64,000 nucleotides of DNA, from NCBI RefSeq assembly GCF_013282155.1, contig NZ_BLWI01000001.1, positions 248,001-312,000 of the forward strand. Direction: 5' to 3'. The notes under the pieces are model-generated. The model was not told the origin of the DNA and searched no databases. It saw only the letters and a list, made by a program, of their open reading frames with translations. Shown here piece after piece: positions 46,339 to 56,950 of this stretch (positions are counted from its first letter, which is position 1; the number at the start of each line of letters is the position of its first letter). Source of the stretch: Sulfitobacter sp. HGT1 (GTDB lineage: Bacteria > Pseudomonadota > Alphaproteobacteria > Rhodobacterales > Rhodobacteraceae). The position numbers were made by a program, and so were the translations under genes.

Positions 46339-46524
46339 TCAAACGGAACCAGGAGTAACGGTGCCCATGTAGCTGTTGGTGTTGCTTGTCAGGTTCGACG
46401 CGCCAGTTTCGATCGACGAGTAAGCTGCAACGGCCAGGCCAACAACTGCGGCTGTCAAAACAACCCAGTCAACTGTTACGGCGCCGGATTCGTCTTTGTT
46501 GAAGTTTTTGATAAAGTTCATCAT
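46339..46524 (-). CDS. flp: Flp family type IVb pilin
   Basis: A 61-residue pilin, MMNFIKNFNKDESGAVTVDW then a hydrophobic helix of about 20 residues and a Ser/Thr/Asn-rich tail. CpaA should cut after Gly15, leaving AVTVDW. The start at 46524 (or ATG 46521) has GGAGGG 7 bases upstream. It is the first gene of the minus-strand pilus operon. The usual Glu-Tyr of Flp pilins at positions 5-6 is Asp-Trp here. Confidence 0.92.
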   Translation of the reverse strand: MMNFIKNFNKDESGAVTVDWVVLTAAVVGLAVAAYSSIETGASNLTSNTNSYMGTVTPGSV

Positions 46525-46892
46525 GGTATGTCCCTCCAAGGATCATTAGGTTTTTCAATCTCAACCCTGTCGACCGTGTGTAGCGCTGTATCTCTCAATT
46601 AAGCGCCTGTTCGACTTGGTATGACGCTATATAGCCGTCTGAATGGGGCATGAATTTGGCGACAATTGTGACATTTGTACTTTTCTCGCGGATTGGCCGC
46701 CAAATGGCACTAGCTCCTTGATTTTAATGCTTAAAAAATCTTAACTTTTTAAAAATCATTATAAAGCGCGCCGGTTTGAACTTGAATTAAGGCGTTTTGG
46801 ACACAATCCATGCCACGATTGGCTGGTTTTGGGACCGTTTTCATGTGATATTCCGCGTATCGAGCAGAATAAGCATAAAAAAGCAGGCAAAG
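46525..46892. other. Divergent flp / transglycosylase promoter region
   Basis: A 368-bp gene-free stretch. Minus-strand TATATA near 46630-46635 could be a -10 box for flp. An A/T-rich block at 46721-46760 carries four TTAA tetramers, including TTAA-N6-TTAAC at 46731-46745, one base short of the CtrA full-site spacing (N7). Nothing else is seen. Confidence 0.4.
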
Positions 46893-47693
46893 ATGTTTCG
46901 ATTATTGACGGTCTCGCTGGTAGCGGGGGCATTGGCGGGGTCAATGCTCTATGCTGATGCGCCTAAACCCTTTCCCAAGTTCGAAGCAAAACGGGTGAAA
47001 CCGCCCAAGCCGGGCAGCGTCAACAGAATTGACGTGTTCATTGAACCACAGGCGTCCTTGCCTCAGGTTGTGGCGACCCCATCGGGTGCCATTGCCCCGG
47101 CTGCACCCGGTCAGTTTGACTGGTTCTGGGAACGCGTATCGCCCGAGGTCGCCAAATCAGGGCCCGGCAGGCTCGAGGTGGCGATGATCACGCTTGCCAC
47201 CGCAACAAACAAAGTACCCGCTCCCCGGATGCAGCAGATGCAAGAGATCGCGAAAGCCAACGGTGTTGATATCTTGCGCTCAACCATCGGGACCAAGGTT
47301 TCGCCGGCACTGGTTCTGGCCGTGATCACCGTTGAATCCGCAGGGCGGGCAGATGCCGTGAGCGGGGCAGGGGCTCAAGGGCTGATGCAGCTGATGCCGG
47401 ACACGGCCGCGCGCTTTGGTGTCGATGACAGTATGATGCCGACCCAGAACATCCAGGGCGGCGTAAAGTATCTTGATTGGTTGATGGGGCAGTTCGACAG
47501 CGACCCCATTCTGGTGCTGGCCGGATATAATGCCGGCGAAGGGAATGTGCGCCAACATGCGGGCGTGCCGCCCTTTGCCGAGACGCGCGATTATGTGCCC
47601 AAGGTTCTTGCGGCCTTTCAAGTGGCCAAAGGGCTGTGCCAGACGCCGCCCGAACTGATTTCCGACGGCTGCGTTTTTGCGGCAATGAATTAG
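46893..47693 (+). CDS. Lytic transglycosylase (SLT domain)
   Basis: A 266-residue periplasmic peptidoglycan-cleaving enzyme. A hydrophobic N-terminus (about 3-20) acts as signal or anchor, and the SLT fold spans about 110-235. The catalytic Glu is in VITVESAGRADAVSGAGAQG, followed by LMQLMPDTAARFGV and the AGYNAGEGNV motif. I start at ATG 46893; a longer frame begins at 46797 without a ribosome site. Divergent from the pilus operon, it may open the wall for the pilus machine, but that is inference. Confidence 0.85.
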   Translation: MFRLLTVSLVAGALAGSMLYADAPKPFPKFEAKRVKPPKPGSVNRIDVFIEPQASLPQVVATPSGAIAPAAPGQFDWFWERVSPEVAKSGPGRLEVAMITLATATNKVPAPRMQQMQEIAKANGVDILRSTIGTKVSPALVLAVITVESAGRADAVSGAGAQGLMQLMPDTAARFGVDDSMMPTQNIQGGVKYLDWLMGQFDSDPILVLAGYNAGEGNVRQHAGVPPFAETRDYVPKVLAAFQVAKGLCQTPPELISDGCVFAAMN

Positions 47694-47826
47694 GGAACGG
47701 CCCCGCAGGCGATTCGCCATAAGGCCATCGGGTACAAACGGCGGCTGTGCTGCTGCTTTTTCCGGTCTGGTATGCCGGCGCATCCATTCTTGGGCTCTGG
47801 TGGCCCCGCAAATGGTTCAAGGCACG

Positions 47827-47860
47827 AAAAAGGGCACCAACCCTGACGGAGGTGCCCTTT
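47827..47860 (-). terminator. Terminator of scoB
   Basis: AAAGGGCACC pairs with GGTGCCCTTT, loop of 12 bases, and on the minus strand the stem is followed by TTTTT. It lies 21 bp after the scoB stop and may also end the convergent transglycosylase gene. Confidence 0.8.
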
Positions 47861-47881
47861 CACTTTCGTATCGCGAAACGG

Positions 47882-48505
47882 TCAGACGATGGTGGCGAAG
47901 GTCGCTGCGCGCAGCTCTTCCTCAGACACGCCATCGGCGCATTCCACGATCTTCAGCCCGCCTTCGACCACATCCAGCACACCAAGGTTGGTGATGATGC
48001 GGTCAACCACTGCTTTGCCGGTCAGGGGCAGGGTGCATTCTTTCAGCACTTTGCTTTCGCCGTGCTTGTTGGTGTGATCCATCACGACAACCACGCGGCC
48101 AACACCGGCCACCAGATCCATCGCGCCGCCCATACCTTTGACCAGCTTGCCCGGAATCATCCAGTTCGCCAGATCGCCGTTTTCGGCAACTTCCATCGCG
48201 CCAAGGATCGCCATTGCGATCTTGCCACCGCGGATCATCCCGAAGGATGTCGCACTGTCGAAATACGCGGTCTGGGGCAGTTCGGTAATGGTCTGCTTGC
48301 CTGCGTTGATCAGGTCGGCATCCTCGGTCCCCTCAATCGGGAAAGGGCCCATGCCCAGCATCCCGTTTTCGGATTGCAGGGTCACTTCGACGCCTTCAGG
48401 GATGTAGTTCGACACCAGCGTCGGAATCCCGATGCCCAAGTTCACATACCAGCCGTCTTGCAGTTCCAACGCGGCGCGCGCCGCCATTTGATTGCGATCC
48501 CACAT
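47882..48505 (-). CDS. scoB: 3-oxoacid CoA-transferase subunit B
   Basis: A 207-residue beta subunit of succinyl-CoA:3-ketoacid CoA transferase. The catalytic Glu lies in the [10 protein letters not shown] motif near 49-58, as in the ScoB/AtoA family. [16 protein letters not shown] is near 23-38. It activates acetoacetate for use of ketone bodies or polyhydroxybutyrate. It starts 1 bp after the scoA stop, and both are followed by a terminator. Confidence 0.94.
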   Translation of the reverse strand: MWDRNQMAARAALELQDGWYVNLGIGIPTLVSNYIPEGVEVTLQSENGMLGMGPFPIEGTEDADLINAGKQTITELPQTAYFDSATSFGMIRGGKIAMAILGAMEVAENGDLANWMIPGKLVKGMGGAMDLVAGVGRVVVVMDHTNKHGESKVLKECTLPLTGKAVVDRIITNLGVLDVVEGGLKIVECADGVSEEELRAATFATIV

Positions 48506-48506
48506 A

Positions 48507-49202
48507 TTATGCGCTCCTTACCGTGCGTTGTTCGATCCGCTTTTCATGTTCGCCCTGAACAATGCGATGCACATAGATGCCGGGCAGGTGGATTGTATCG
48601 GGGTCAAGGCTGCCTGTCGGGACGATCTCTTCGACTTCGGCGATGCAGATTTTGCCACACATCGCGGCGGGCGGGTTAAAATTGCGGGCTGTCTTGCGGA
48701 ACACAAGGTTGCCGGTCGCATCAGCCTTCCACGCCTTCACGATGGACAGATCGGCAAAGATGCCTTCTTCCATGATATAGGTTTCACCGTTGAAATCCTT
48801 GTGCTCTTTGCCATCGGCAATCACGGTACCCACGCCGGTTTTGGTATAGAAACCGGGGATGCCCGCACCACCGGCACGCATGCGCTCTGCCAAAGTGCCT
48901 TGGGGGTTGAATTCAAGCTCAAGCTCGCCACCAAGATACTGGCGCATGAATTCTTTGTTTTCACCGACATAAGAGCTGATCATTTTCTTGACCTGCTTTG
49001 TCTGCAACAAGATGCCGATCCCGAAATCATCAACACCAGCGTTGTTTGATGCAAAGGTCAGGTCCTTGGTGCCCGCATCGCGGATCGCTGAAAGCAGCAG
49101 TTCAGGGATGCCGCACAAGCCGAAACCACCGGCCGCAATCAACATGCCATCGTGCAGCACACCATCCAGCGCTTCAGCAGCACTTCCATATATTTTCTTC
49201 AT
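48507..49202 (-). CDS. scoA: 3-oxoacid CoA-transferase subunit A
   Basis: A 231-residue alpha subunit of the CoA transferase. The glycine-rich [10 protein letters not shown] motif is near 25-34, followed by [12 protein letters not shown] near 52-63, the usual CoA-binding signature. The start at 49202 is ATG. It forms a heteromer with ScoB encoded just after it. Confidence 0.94.
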   Translation of the reverse strand: MKKIYGSAAEALDGVLHDGMLIAAGGFGLCGIPELLLSAIRDAGTKDLTFASNNAGVDDFGIGILLQTKQVKKMISSYVGENKEFMRQYLGGELELEFNPQGTLAERMRAGGAGIPGFYTKTGVGTVIADGKEHKDFNGETYIMEEGIFADLSIVKAWKADATGNLVFRKTARNFNPPAAMCGKICIAEVEEIVPTGSLDPDTIHLPGIYVHRIVQGEHEKRIEQRTVRSA

Positions 49203-49558
49203 TCCGGGTCCTTTCGATCGCGGGGTTACCCCGCTCGTCTACATGCATGCCAACTTCTATGACGCCACGTTAGGCGGGTGTCAAATAGGCCTCAGGCGCA
49301 CCCGTAAAGATGCGCCTGAAAATAGCTGTAAATCGAATGCTGGCATTTCAGATGCGTATTTCCGCGCCGTCGATCCGGATGGCAGGGGGTGCCTTGTTGC
49401 CAAAGGTCAGCCCCTGAATCCCGCTTGTGATCAAGCCGGTAAATACCCCCGCTGTGGCGTGGCCAATTTACCTGCCAGGCCGCGCCCCTTGATCAATCCA
49501 ATCTCGCGCAGTGTTCCCATTGGAGGGCGCGAGACCGCAATGCAGCCACAGATTCTCG
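49203..49558. other. Gene-free region upstream of scoA
   Basis: A 356-bp stretch without a supported gene. The only clear structure is a 9-bp perfect inverted repeat, TCAGGCGCA at 49292-49300 and TGCGCCTGA at 49311-49319, centred about 103 bp upstream of scoA. It could be an operator or an mRNA hairpin. Confidence 0.4.
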
Positions 49559-50134
49559 TCAGATGATCCGCACTTGCGTCCCAACCGGCGCGATCTGGAA
49601 CAGTGCCTCGATCATGTGGTTATACAGACCGATACACCCGTCCGAGCTTTGCCGTCCGATCTTGCGGGTGTCGTGGGTGCCGTGGATCAGATAGGCGGGC
49701 CAGCCCAGATACATGGCGTGCGTGCCCAACGGGTTATCGGGGCCGGGGGGCATGTATTTCAGGTCGGGATCGCGTTCGATCATGCTGGAGGTCGGGGTCC
49801 AGTCGGGGCCGACACGTTTGCGCATGATCTTGGTGTACCCCCGTTTGGTCAGCTCGTCGCTGCGCGGTACCGAGGTGGGGTAGATGTTGTAGGTCTCGCC
49901 ATCACCGCTCCAGAAATGCAGGGCGCGTGATGTTGTGTCGGCAACAATTGCCGCTTTGCCCAGATCGTCAAAGTGATCCTGCCAGCGCTGTTGGGTAAAG
50001 CTGGATGTGTTGTGACGTACCGCTTCGCCCTGCCGTTCAGGCTCTGCCGTTTGGGCGCGCAGGATAGAGGGCATGAATAACGTGGCACCCGCCACCGTCA
50101 TCAACATGCGACGTGAAATCTTCTGCTCGGCCAT
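49559..50134 (-). CDS. Tat-exported L,D-transpeptidase (YkuD family)
   Basis: A 191-residue enzyme that cross-links peptidoglycan or attaches proteins to it. A twin-arginine signal (KISRRMLM then a hydrophobic stretch) is followed by the YkuD catalytic domain (about 70-190). The catalytic region reads HGTHDTRKIGRQSSDGCIG, with the nucleophile Cys about residue 170. The common motif is SHGCIR; here it is SDGCIG. The start has AAGGAG upstream. It is downstream of topA on the same strand. Confidence 0.85.
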   Translation of the reverse strand: MAEQKISRRMLMTVAGATLFMPSILRAQTAEPERQGEAVRHNTSSFTQQRWQDHFDDLGKAAIVADTTSRALHFWSGDGETYNIYPTSVPRSDELTKRGYTKIMRKRVGPDWTPTSSMIERDPDLKYMPPGPDNPLGTHAMYLGWPAYLIHGTHDTRKIGRQSSDGCIGLYNHMIEALFQIAPVGTQVRII

Positions 50135-50234
50135 CCTTGTGCTCCTTATGCTGTGGCATTCGCTGCACAGGTGACACTTGGATGGCCTCGCGGCAATTCA
50201 CATATTCATGAATTACCATACGTTCACGAAATGG

Positions 50235-52892
50235 TTATTCTGTTTCCTTGGCCGCGGCCTTTTTAGCCGGCGCTTTCTTCTTTGCAGCGGGTTTTTTAGC
50301 AGCAGGCTTCTTTGCAGCGGGCTTTGTGGCTGCCGCTTTCTTGACCGGTGCCTTTTTGGTCGCCGCTTTGCGCTTGGCCGGTGACTTGGCCAGCTTTTCC
50401 TCGATCAACTCGACAGCGCGTTCCATGGTCAGATCGGCAGGCTCGATTTCCTTGGGCAGGGTCGCGTTGACCTTTTCCCATTTCACATAGGGCCCGTATT
50501 TGCCTTCCATGATATGCACGTCGCCGCCCAGATCAGGGTGTTCGCCCATCTCGCGGATCGGTTTCGCCGCCTTGCCACGGCCACCACGGCTGGCGACTTT
50601 TTCGGCCAGCAATTGCACAGCACGGTTCATGCCAACGGTAAACACTTCGTCCAACCCTTCGAGGTTGGCATTTGTGCCGCCGCGATCCGATGTGCTGGCC
50701 GCGTGTTTGATATAGGGGCCGTAGCGTCCGATGTTGGCCCAAACCATAATCCCGTCTTCGGGGTGGGGGCCAATCTCGCGCGGCAATGAAAGCAGCATCA
50801 AGGCGCGGTCCAGCTCCAGCTCCTCTGCGGGCCAGTCTTTTGGCACAGACTGACGCGGCGGCTTTTTGTTTTCTTCGGTGACGGGCCCGCGCTGGACGTA
50901 GGGGCCAAAGCGGCCTTTGAACACGCGAATTTCGTCACCGTTGTCTTCGCCCAACAGCTTGCCATCCGGCGGGATCGCAGATTTTTCCGCTTCGGGGTCT
51001 GGCGGGCCAAAGGGGCGCGTATAGCGACATTCAGGGTAGTTGGAGCAGCCAATGAATGCGCCGCCCGAGCGTGCGGTGCGCATCGACAAACGACCGACCT
51101 CGCAATTGGGGCACAGACGCGGGTCTTTGCCATCTTCGGTCGCCGGGAAAAGATGCGGTTCCAGAACCTCGTTGATCTTTTCCAACACCTCGGTGATGCG
51201 CAGATCGGCTGTCTCGGCAATCGCTGCCGAAAAATCTTTCCAGAAACGGCTTAGAACGTCTTTGTAATTCGCATCAGCAGCACTGACCTTGTCCAGCTGG
51301 TCTTCCAGATCGGCGGTGAAATCATAGCCGATATATTTGCGGAAATAGTTTTCAAGAAACGCGGTAACCAGCCGGCCTTTGTCCTCGGGGAACAGACGGT
51401 TGCCTTCCTTGCGGACATATTCGCGGTCCTGGATGGTGGTGACGACGCTTGCATAGGTCGATGGCCGACCGATCCCCAACTCTTCCATACGCTTGACCAA
51501 TGTCGCTTCGGTATAGCGCGGCGGCGGTTGTGTGAAATGCTGTTCGGGCGTGACCGACCGCTTGTCCATCTTGTCGCCCTGATTGATCTGGGGCAGGCGC
51601 TTGTCGTCCTCGTCCACCACATCGTCACGGCCTTCCTCGTAGACCCGCAAGAAGCCGTCGAATTGCACGACCTGACCGGTGGCGCGCAGGCCGACCTGTT
51701 CATCCTTGCTGCCGATTTCGACAGTTGTCCGTTCAAGACGGGCGCTTTCCATCTGACAGGCCAGCGTGCGCTTCCAGATTAGATCATACAGCTTGCGCTG
51801 GTCCGGTTCGGTCAGTTTCAGCGCGGCGGCATCCTTGGACATGTCCGTGGGCCGGATACATTCGTGCGCTTCCTGGGCGTTCTTGGCCTTGTTTTTATAG
51901 ATACGCGGGGCCGATGGCACGTATTCCGCGCCAAACCGGTCTTTGATCGCATCTCGGGCCATTGTCATCGCCTCGGGGGCCATGTCGATACCATCGGTCC
52001 GCATATAAGTAATGTGACCGGCCTCATACAAACGCTGGGCGGTGCTCATGGTCTGGCGCGCACCCATGCCGAATTTGCGGCTGGCCTCTTGTTGCAGGGT
52101 CGAGGTCATGAAGGGGGCCGAAGGGTTCCGGCTGGCGGGCTTTGCCTCGACGCTCGTGACCGTAAGATCGCGGCTGGTGATCGCCTGCACTGCCATTTCG
52201 GCCTGCGTGCCATTCGCCAGATCAAAGCGATCCAGCTTTTTGCCGGCAAGGGTGACAAGGCGTGCTTCGAATTCCTGGCCGCGCGGGGTGGCGACCAATG
52301 CTTTCACGCTCCAATACTCGCGGTTGCGGAACGCTTCGATTTCCATTTCGCGCTCTACGATCAACCGCAGTGTCACCGATTGCACGCGACCTGCCGATTT
52401 CGCACCGGGCAGCTTGCGCCACAAAACCGGCGACAGGTTAAAGCCGACAAGATAGTCCAGCGCACGCCGGGCCAAATAGGCTTCGACCAGTGGCATGTCG
52501 ACCTGGCGCGGGTTTTTCATCGCTTCGGTCACGGCGGATTTTGTAATCGCGTTGAAAACAACCCGGCTGACCGGCGTATCCTTCTTGATCGATTTGCGGG
52601 CAGTCAGCGCCTCTTGCAGGTGCCAGCTGATCGCTTCCCCTTCGCGGTCGGGGTCGGTCGCGAGGATCAGTTCGTTATCGTCTTTCAACGCGTCGGCAAT
52701 TGCTTTGACGTGCTTTTTGCTGGTCGAAGCGACCTCCCAAAGCATTTCAAAATCATTGTCCGGATCAACCGACCCATCTTTCGGAGGAAGGTCACGCACG
52801 TGACCGTAAGACGCTAGAACAGTGTAGTTGCTGCCCAGGTAAGAGTTGATCGTTTTGGCCTTGGCAGGTGATTCGACGACAACAACTGGCAT
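50235..52892 (-). CDS. topA: DNA topoisomerase I
   Basis: An 885-residue type IA topoisomerase relaxing negative supercoils. The TOPRIM domain begins at residue 2 (VVVVESPAKAKT), the active Tyr lies in ITYMRTDG near 295, and a four-Cys zinc finger (CPNC then CSNYPEC) is near 600-630. Two further C-terminal TOPO domains follow, then a Lys/Ala-rich tail of about 50 residues with PAAKK repeats, thought to help DNA contact. It is followed after 100 bp by the transpeptidase gene. Confidence 0.96.
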   Translation of the reverse strand: MPVVVVESPAKAKTINSYLGSNYTVLASYGHVRDLPPKDGSVDPDNDFEMLWEVASTSKKHVKAIADALKDDNELILATDPDREGEAISWHLQEALTARKSIKKDTPVSRVVFNAITKSAVTEAMKNPRQVDMPLVEAYLARRALDYLVGFNLSPVLWRKLPGAKSAGRVQSVTLRLIVEREMEIEAFRNREYWSVKALVATPRGQEFEARLVTLAGKKLDRFDLANGTQAEMAVQAITSRDLTVTSVEAKPASRNPSAPFMTSTLQQEASRKFGMGARQTMSTAQRLYEAGHITYMRTDGIDMAPEAMTMARDAIKDRFGAEYVPSAPRIYKNKAKNAQEAHECIRPTDMSKDAAALKLTEPDQRKLYDLIWKRTLACQMESARLERTTVEIGSKDEQVGLRATGQVVQFDGFLRVYEEGRDDVVDEDDKRLPQINQGDKMDKRSVTPEQHFTQPPPRYTEATLVKRMEELGIGRPSTYASVVTTIQDREYVRKEGNRLFPEDKGRLVTAFLENYFRKYIGYDFTADLEDQLDKVSAADANYKDVLSRFWKDFSAAIAETADLRITEVLEKINEVLEPHLFPATEDGKDPRLCPNCEVGRLSMRTARSGGAFIGCSNYPECRYTRPFGPPDPEAEKSAIPPDGKLLGEDNGDEIRVFKGRFGPYVQRGPVTEENKKPPRQSVPKDWPAEELELDRALMLLSLPREIGPHPEDGIMVWANIGRYGPYIKHAASTSDRGGTNANLEGLDEVFTVGMNRAVQLLAEKVASRGGRGKAAKPIREMGEHPDLGGDVHIMEGKYGPYVKWEKVNATLPKEIEPADLTMERAVELIEEKLAKSPAKRKAATKKAPVKKAAATKPAAKKPAAKKPAAKKKAPAKKAAAKETE

Positions 52893-53137
52893 AAATTTCC
52901 GTACCTTGGATCAATTGAAATAGGTCTGCTTGTGCTGTGACATGTGGCGTAGCGGTTGTTTTGTCAATGCGCAGGTCGGGCGAAACTAGGCCGCTTGCCG
53001 GCCAGTGGCACAAGGCGGGCTGACTTTGGGGGGCAGGATTATTCCAAACCTACTGCCCGGTACCAATGTTCGTTTTAGGAGAATCGGGGGGAGGTGTTTC
53101 GCGGAATGCGCGTTAGGAGCTTTGGATAAAACCGCCC

Positions 53138-54292
53138 TTAGGCACGAGAGACAAGACCACCGGGCTGGCGTCGCACATGGCCTTCCAGCTCAAGATCGAT
53201 CAGGACGGGCGCAACCTTGGAGGAGGGGGTGTTTAAATCCCTGATCAATTGATCCTCGGCGATGGGGCTGGGCCCCAGCCGCGACAGGATTTGCAGATGA
53301 AGCGCCGCAGTTTCCCGAAGCGTTCTTCGCGGGGCGGGGGCTTTTTCTGCTGCCGCAAGATCAAGCTCGGGCTGGGCGGGTACCGACAAACATGCTTTTC
53401 CCAGAACCTCGATAACATCTGCGGCATTGCGCACCAAAGCCGCGCCATCGCGGATCAGCATGTTACATCCGGCTGCGCGCGCATCAAAGGGGTGACCGGG
53501 CACGGCCAGCACGTCGCGGCCCTGATCCAAGGCATCGCGCGCGGTGATCAGGCTGCCTGATCTGGCAGCGGCCTCTACCACGATGGTTGCGCGGCTTAAT
53601 CCGGCGATGATCCTGTTCCGGCTCGGAAAATGGCGGGCCATCGGTTGCAGGCCCATGGGTTGTTCTGAAACGCGCAGGCCCGTCTTGGCGATATCCTGGG
53701 CCAGTTGGGTGTTTTCGGCGGGGTACATCACGTCAACGCCGCCCGCCTGAACCGCAATCGTGCCAGTGGCAAGCGCCGCCAGATGGGCCGCCGCATCAAT
53801 ACCGCGCGCCAGCCCTGATACGACAACGAAACCGGCCTCGCCCAAGCCTTGGGCCAGTGCCTTGGCCATGCGCGTGCCCAGCGAGGATGCATTCCGCGCC
53901 CCGACCATTGATATTGTGGGGCGGTTTAACAGCTGGGTATTGCCAATCACCCAAAGGAAGGGGGGCGCATCGTCAAGTTCAGCAAGGGTTTGTGGGTATT
54001 CCGCAGTGCCATGCATGATCAGACGCGCGCTTGCGTCTTTGCCAGCACGCAGTTCGGCGCGCACCACCCCTTCGGGGCAAACCTCGTAATTCGCGACGCC
54101 CGCGGCGCGCGCCACCGTCGGCAGCGCGGCCAGCGCATTCTGCGCAGTGCCATGTTCGGTCAGCAGTCGTTTATACGTCGAAACGCCAACCCGGCGCGAG
54201 CGCAACAAACGAAGACGGGCAAAACATTCGTCTTCCGAGGTGGGTGGGATTGGGGGGTGAGTGGAAGAAGGATTGTGGTCCTTGTCAGTCAT
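53138..54292 (-). CDS. dprA: DNA processing protein DprA
   Basis: A 384-residue Rossmann-fold protein that loads RecA on incoming single-stranded DNA. It has an N-terminal SAM-like helical region, the core motifs MVGARNASSLGTR near 132, VSGLARGIDAAAH near 160 and SRNRIIAGLSRATIVVEA near 225, and a C-terminal winged-helix. In Rhodobacter capsulatus, dprA is needed for uptake of gene transfer agent DNA and is controlled by CtrA. The start has GGAG, and the 31-bp promoter module sits 35 bp upstream. Confidence 0.94.
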   Translation of the reverse strand: MTDKDHNPSSTHPPIPPTSEDECFARLRLLRSRRVGVSTYKRLLTEHGTAQNALAALPTVARAAGVANYEVCPEGVVRAELRAGKDASARLIMHGTAEYPQTLAELDDAPPFLWVIGNTQLLNRPTISMVGARNASSLGTRMAKALAQGLGEAGFVVVSGLARGIDAAAHLAALATGTIAVQAGGVDVMYPAENTQLAQDIAKTGLRVSEQPMGLQPMARHFPSRNRIIAGLSRATIVVEAAARSGSLITARDALDQGRDVLAVPGHPFDARAAGCNMLIRDGAALVRNAADVIEVLGKACLSVPAQPELDLAAAEKAPAPRRTLRETAALHLQILSRLGPSPIAEDQLIRDLNTPSSKVAPVLIDLELEGHVRRQPGGLVSRA

Positions 54293-54326
54293 CCCGTATC
54301 TCCGTCTGTTGCTAGAATCAGGTATA

Positions 54327-54357
54327 GGCAGACCTGGTTAACAACGGATGAAGGCTT
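54327..54357 (-). promoter_or_regulatory. CtrA-like promoter module upstream of dprA
   Basis: Matches the 30922-30953 module at 28 positions. The minus strand carries TTGTTAACCAGG. A GANTC site (GAATC at 54315-54319), target of the CcrM methylase, lies between the module and the start codon. Both suggest cell-cycle or CtrA control, by inference. Confidence 0.65.
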
Positions 54358-54395
54358 CCCCGCCCATTTTTGTCAAATAGGGCGGGGACCGTCTT

Positions 54396-55817
<1,422 letters not shown>

Positions 55818-55993
55818 CAAGATGTTCCCTGAATCGTGTTAAAAAGATCGCTTCGCGTCTGTTTGACGCAAGCAGAAGTCTTTATCTTGAAGTTAGAATA
55901 TGATTGTAAGCGTACAGATTACAACGGCGCGTGGTCCGAAACGGCACATGCCGGTAGGATTCGATATCAATGGTCACAAGATCAGGACGACAT

Positions 55994-56890
55994 ATGAAAC
56001 ATCTTCTTAAACTTTCAGGTCTCATGGCCGCCTTCTCTGCAGCTCCCGTGTGGGCGCAGGAAAACCTTCGCATCGATGGTCTCGAAATCATCGGCGAACC
56101 TGTAGACGCTCAGATGGGCTTTCAGCCCGCTGTGACACGTGTTGCACAGGATATTCACGATCTCGATTACTTGATCCTGGTGATCATCACCTTGATCACC
56201 TTGTTCGTGACGGCCCTGATCCTTTGGGTCGCGTTCCGTTACAATAAAAAACGCAACCCGACCGCAGCGTCCTTTACGCATCACACCCCGGTCGAGATCG
56301 CCTGGACGATCGTGCCGATCCTTATCCTTGTTCTGATCGGTGCCTATTCGCTGCCGATTCTTTTCCGCCAGCAGGAAATCCCGCAGGCTGACCTGACGAT
56401 CAAGGCAACAGGCAACCAGTGGTACTGGTCCTACGAATATGTTGACGACGGTTTCGGCTTTGACAGCTACATGATCGGTGCCCCGGCACTGGGTGGCGAA
56501 AACCGCAAAACACCCGAAGTCATCGCGGAGCTGGAAGCAGCCGGTTACACCGAGCAGCAGTTCCTTTTGGCAACCGACACATCCGTTGTGATCCCAGTGG
56601 GTAAAACGATTGTGGTTCAGGTGACCGGCTCCGACGTGATCCACGCTTGGGCAATGCCGGCATTCGGCGTAAAGCAGGACGCGGTTCCGGGTCGTTTGGC
56701 TGAAACATGGTTCAAGGCCGAAAAAGAAGGCGTTTACTTTGGCCAGTGTTCCGAGCTTTGCGGCAACGCACACGCTTACATGCCGATCACGGTAAAAGTC
56801 GTATCCGAAGCGGCCTATGCTGAATGGCTGGGCAAAGCGAAAGCTGAATACGCAGGTATCGCGCAGCCTTTGACCGTCGCTTCGAAGTAA
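55994..56890 (+). CDS. ctaC: Cytochrome c oxidase subunit II
   Basis: A 298-residue aa3 oxidase subunit with the binuclear CuA centre. A signal peptide ends near residue 22 (VWAQ). Two membrane helices lie near 55-80 and 100-120. The CuA ligands are in HAWAMPAFG and GQCSELCGNAHAYM (two Cys, two His, Met, with Glu). It starts the cta block and is divergent from tldD. Subunit I (ctaD) is not in the window, so it lies elsewhere. Confidence 0.96.
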   Translation: MKHLLKLSGLMAAFSAAPVWAQENLRIDGLEIIGEPVDAQMGFQPAVTRVAQDIHDLDYLILVIITLITLFVTALILWVAFRYNKKRNPTAASFTHHTPVEIAWTIVPILILVLIGAYSLPILFRQQEIPQADLTIKATGNQWYWSYEYVDDGFGFDSYMIGAPALGGENRKTPEVIAELEAAGYTEQQFLLATDTSVVIPVGKTIVVQVTGSDVIHAWAMPAFGVKQDAVPGRLAETWFKAEKEGVYFGQCSELCGNAHAYMPITVKVVSEAAYAEWLGKAKAEYAGIAQPLTVASK

Positions 56891-56950
56891 CGAAATGTAA
56901 AACGTCGGGTCGCGCGTTGCGTGGCCCGACCTTTGTATATGAGTTTTGAC

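Noticed and set aside
50260-50400. Tandem DNA repeat at the topA 3' end
   Set aside because: It encodes the Lys/Ala-rich tail normal for many topA proteins, not an independent repeat.
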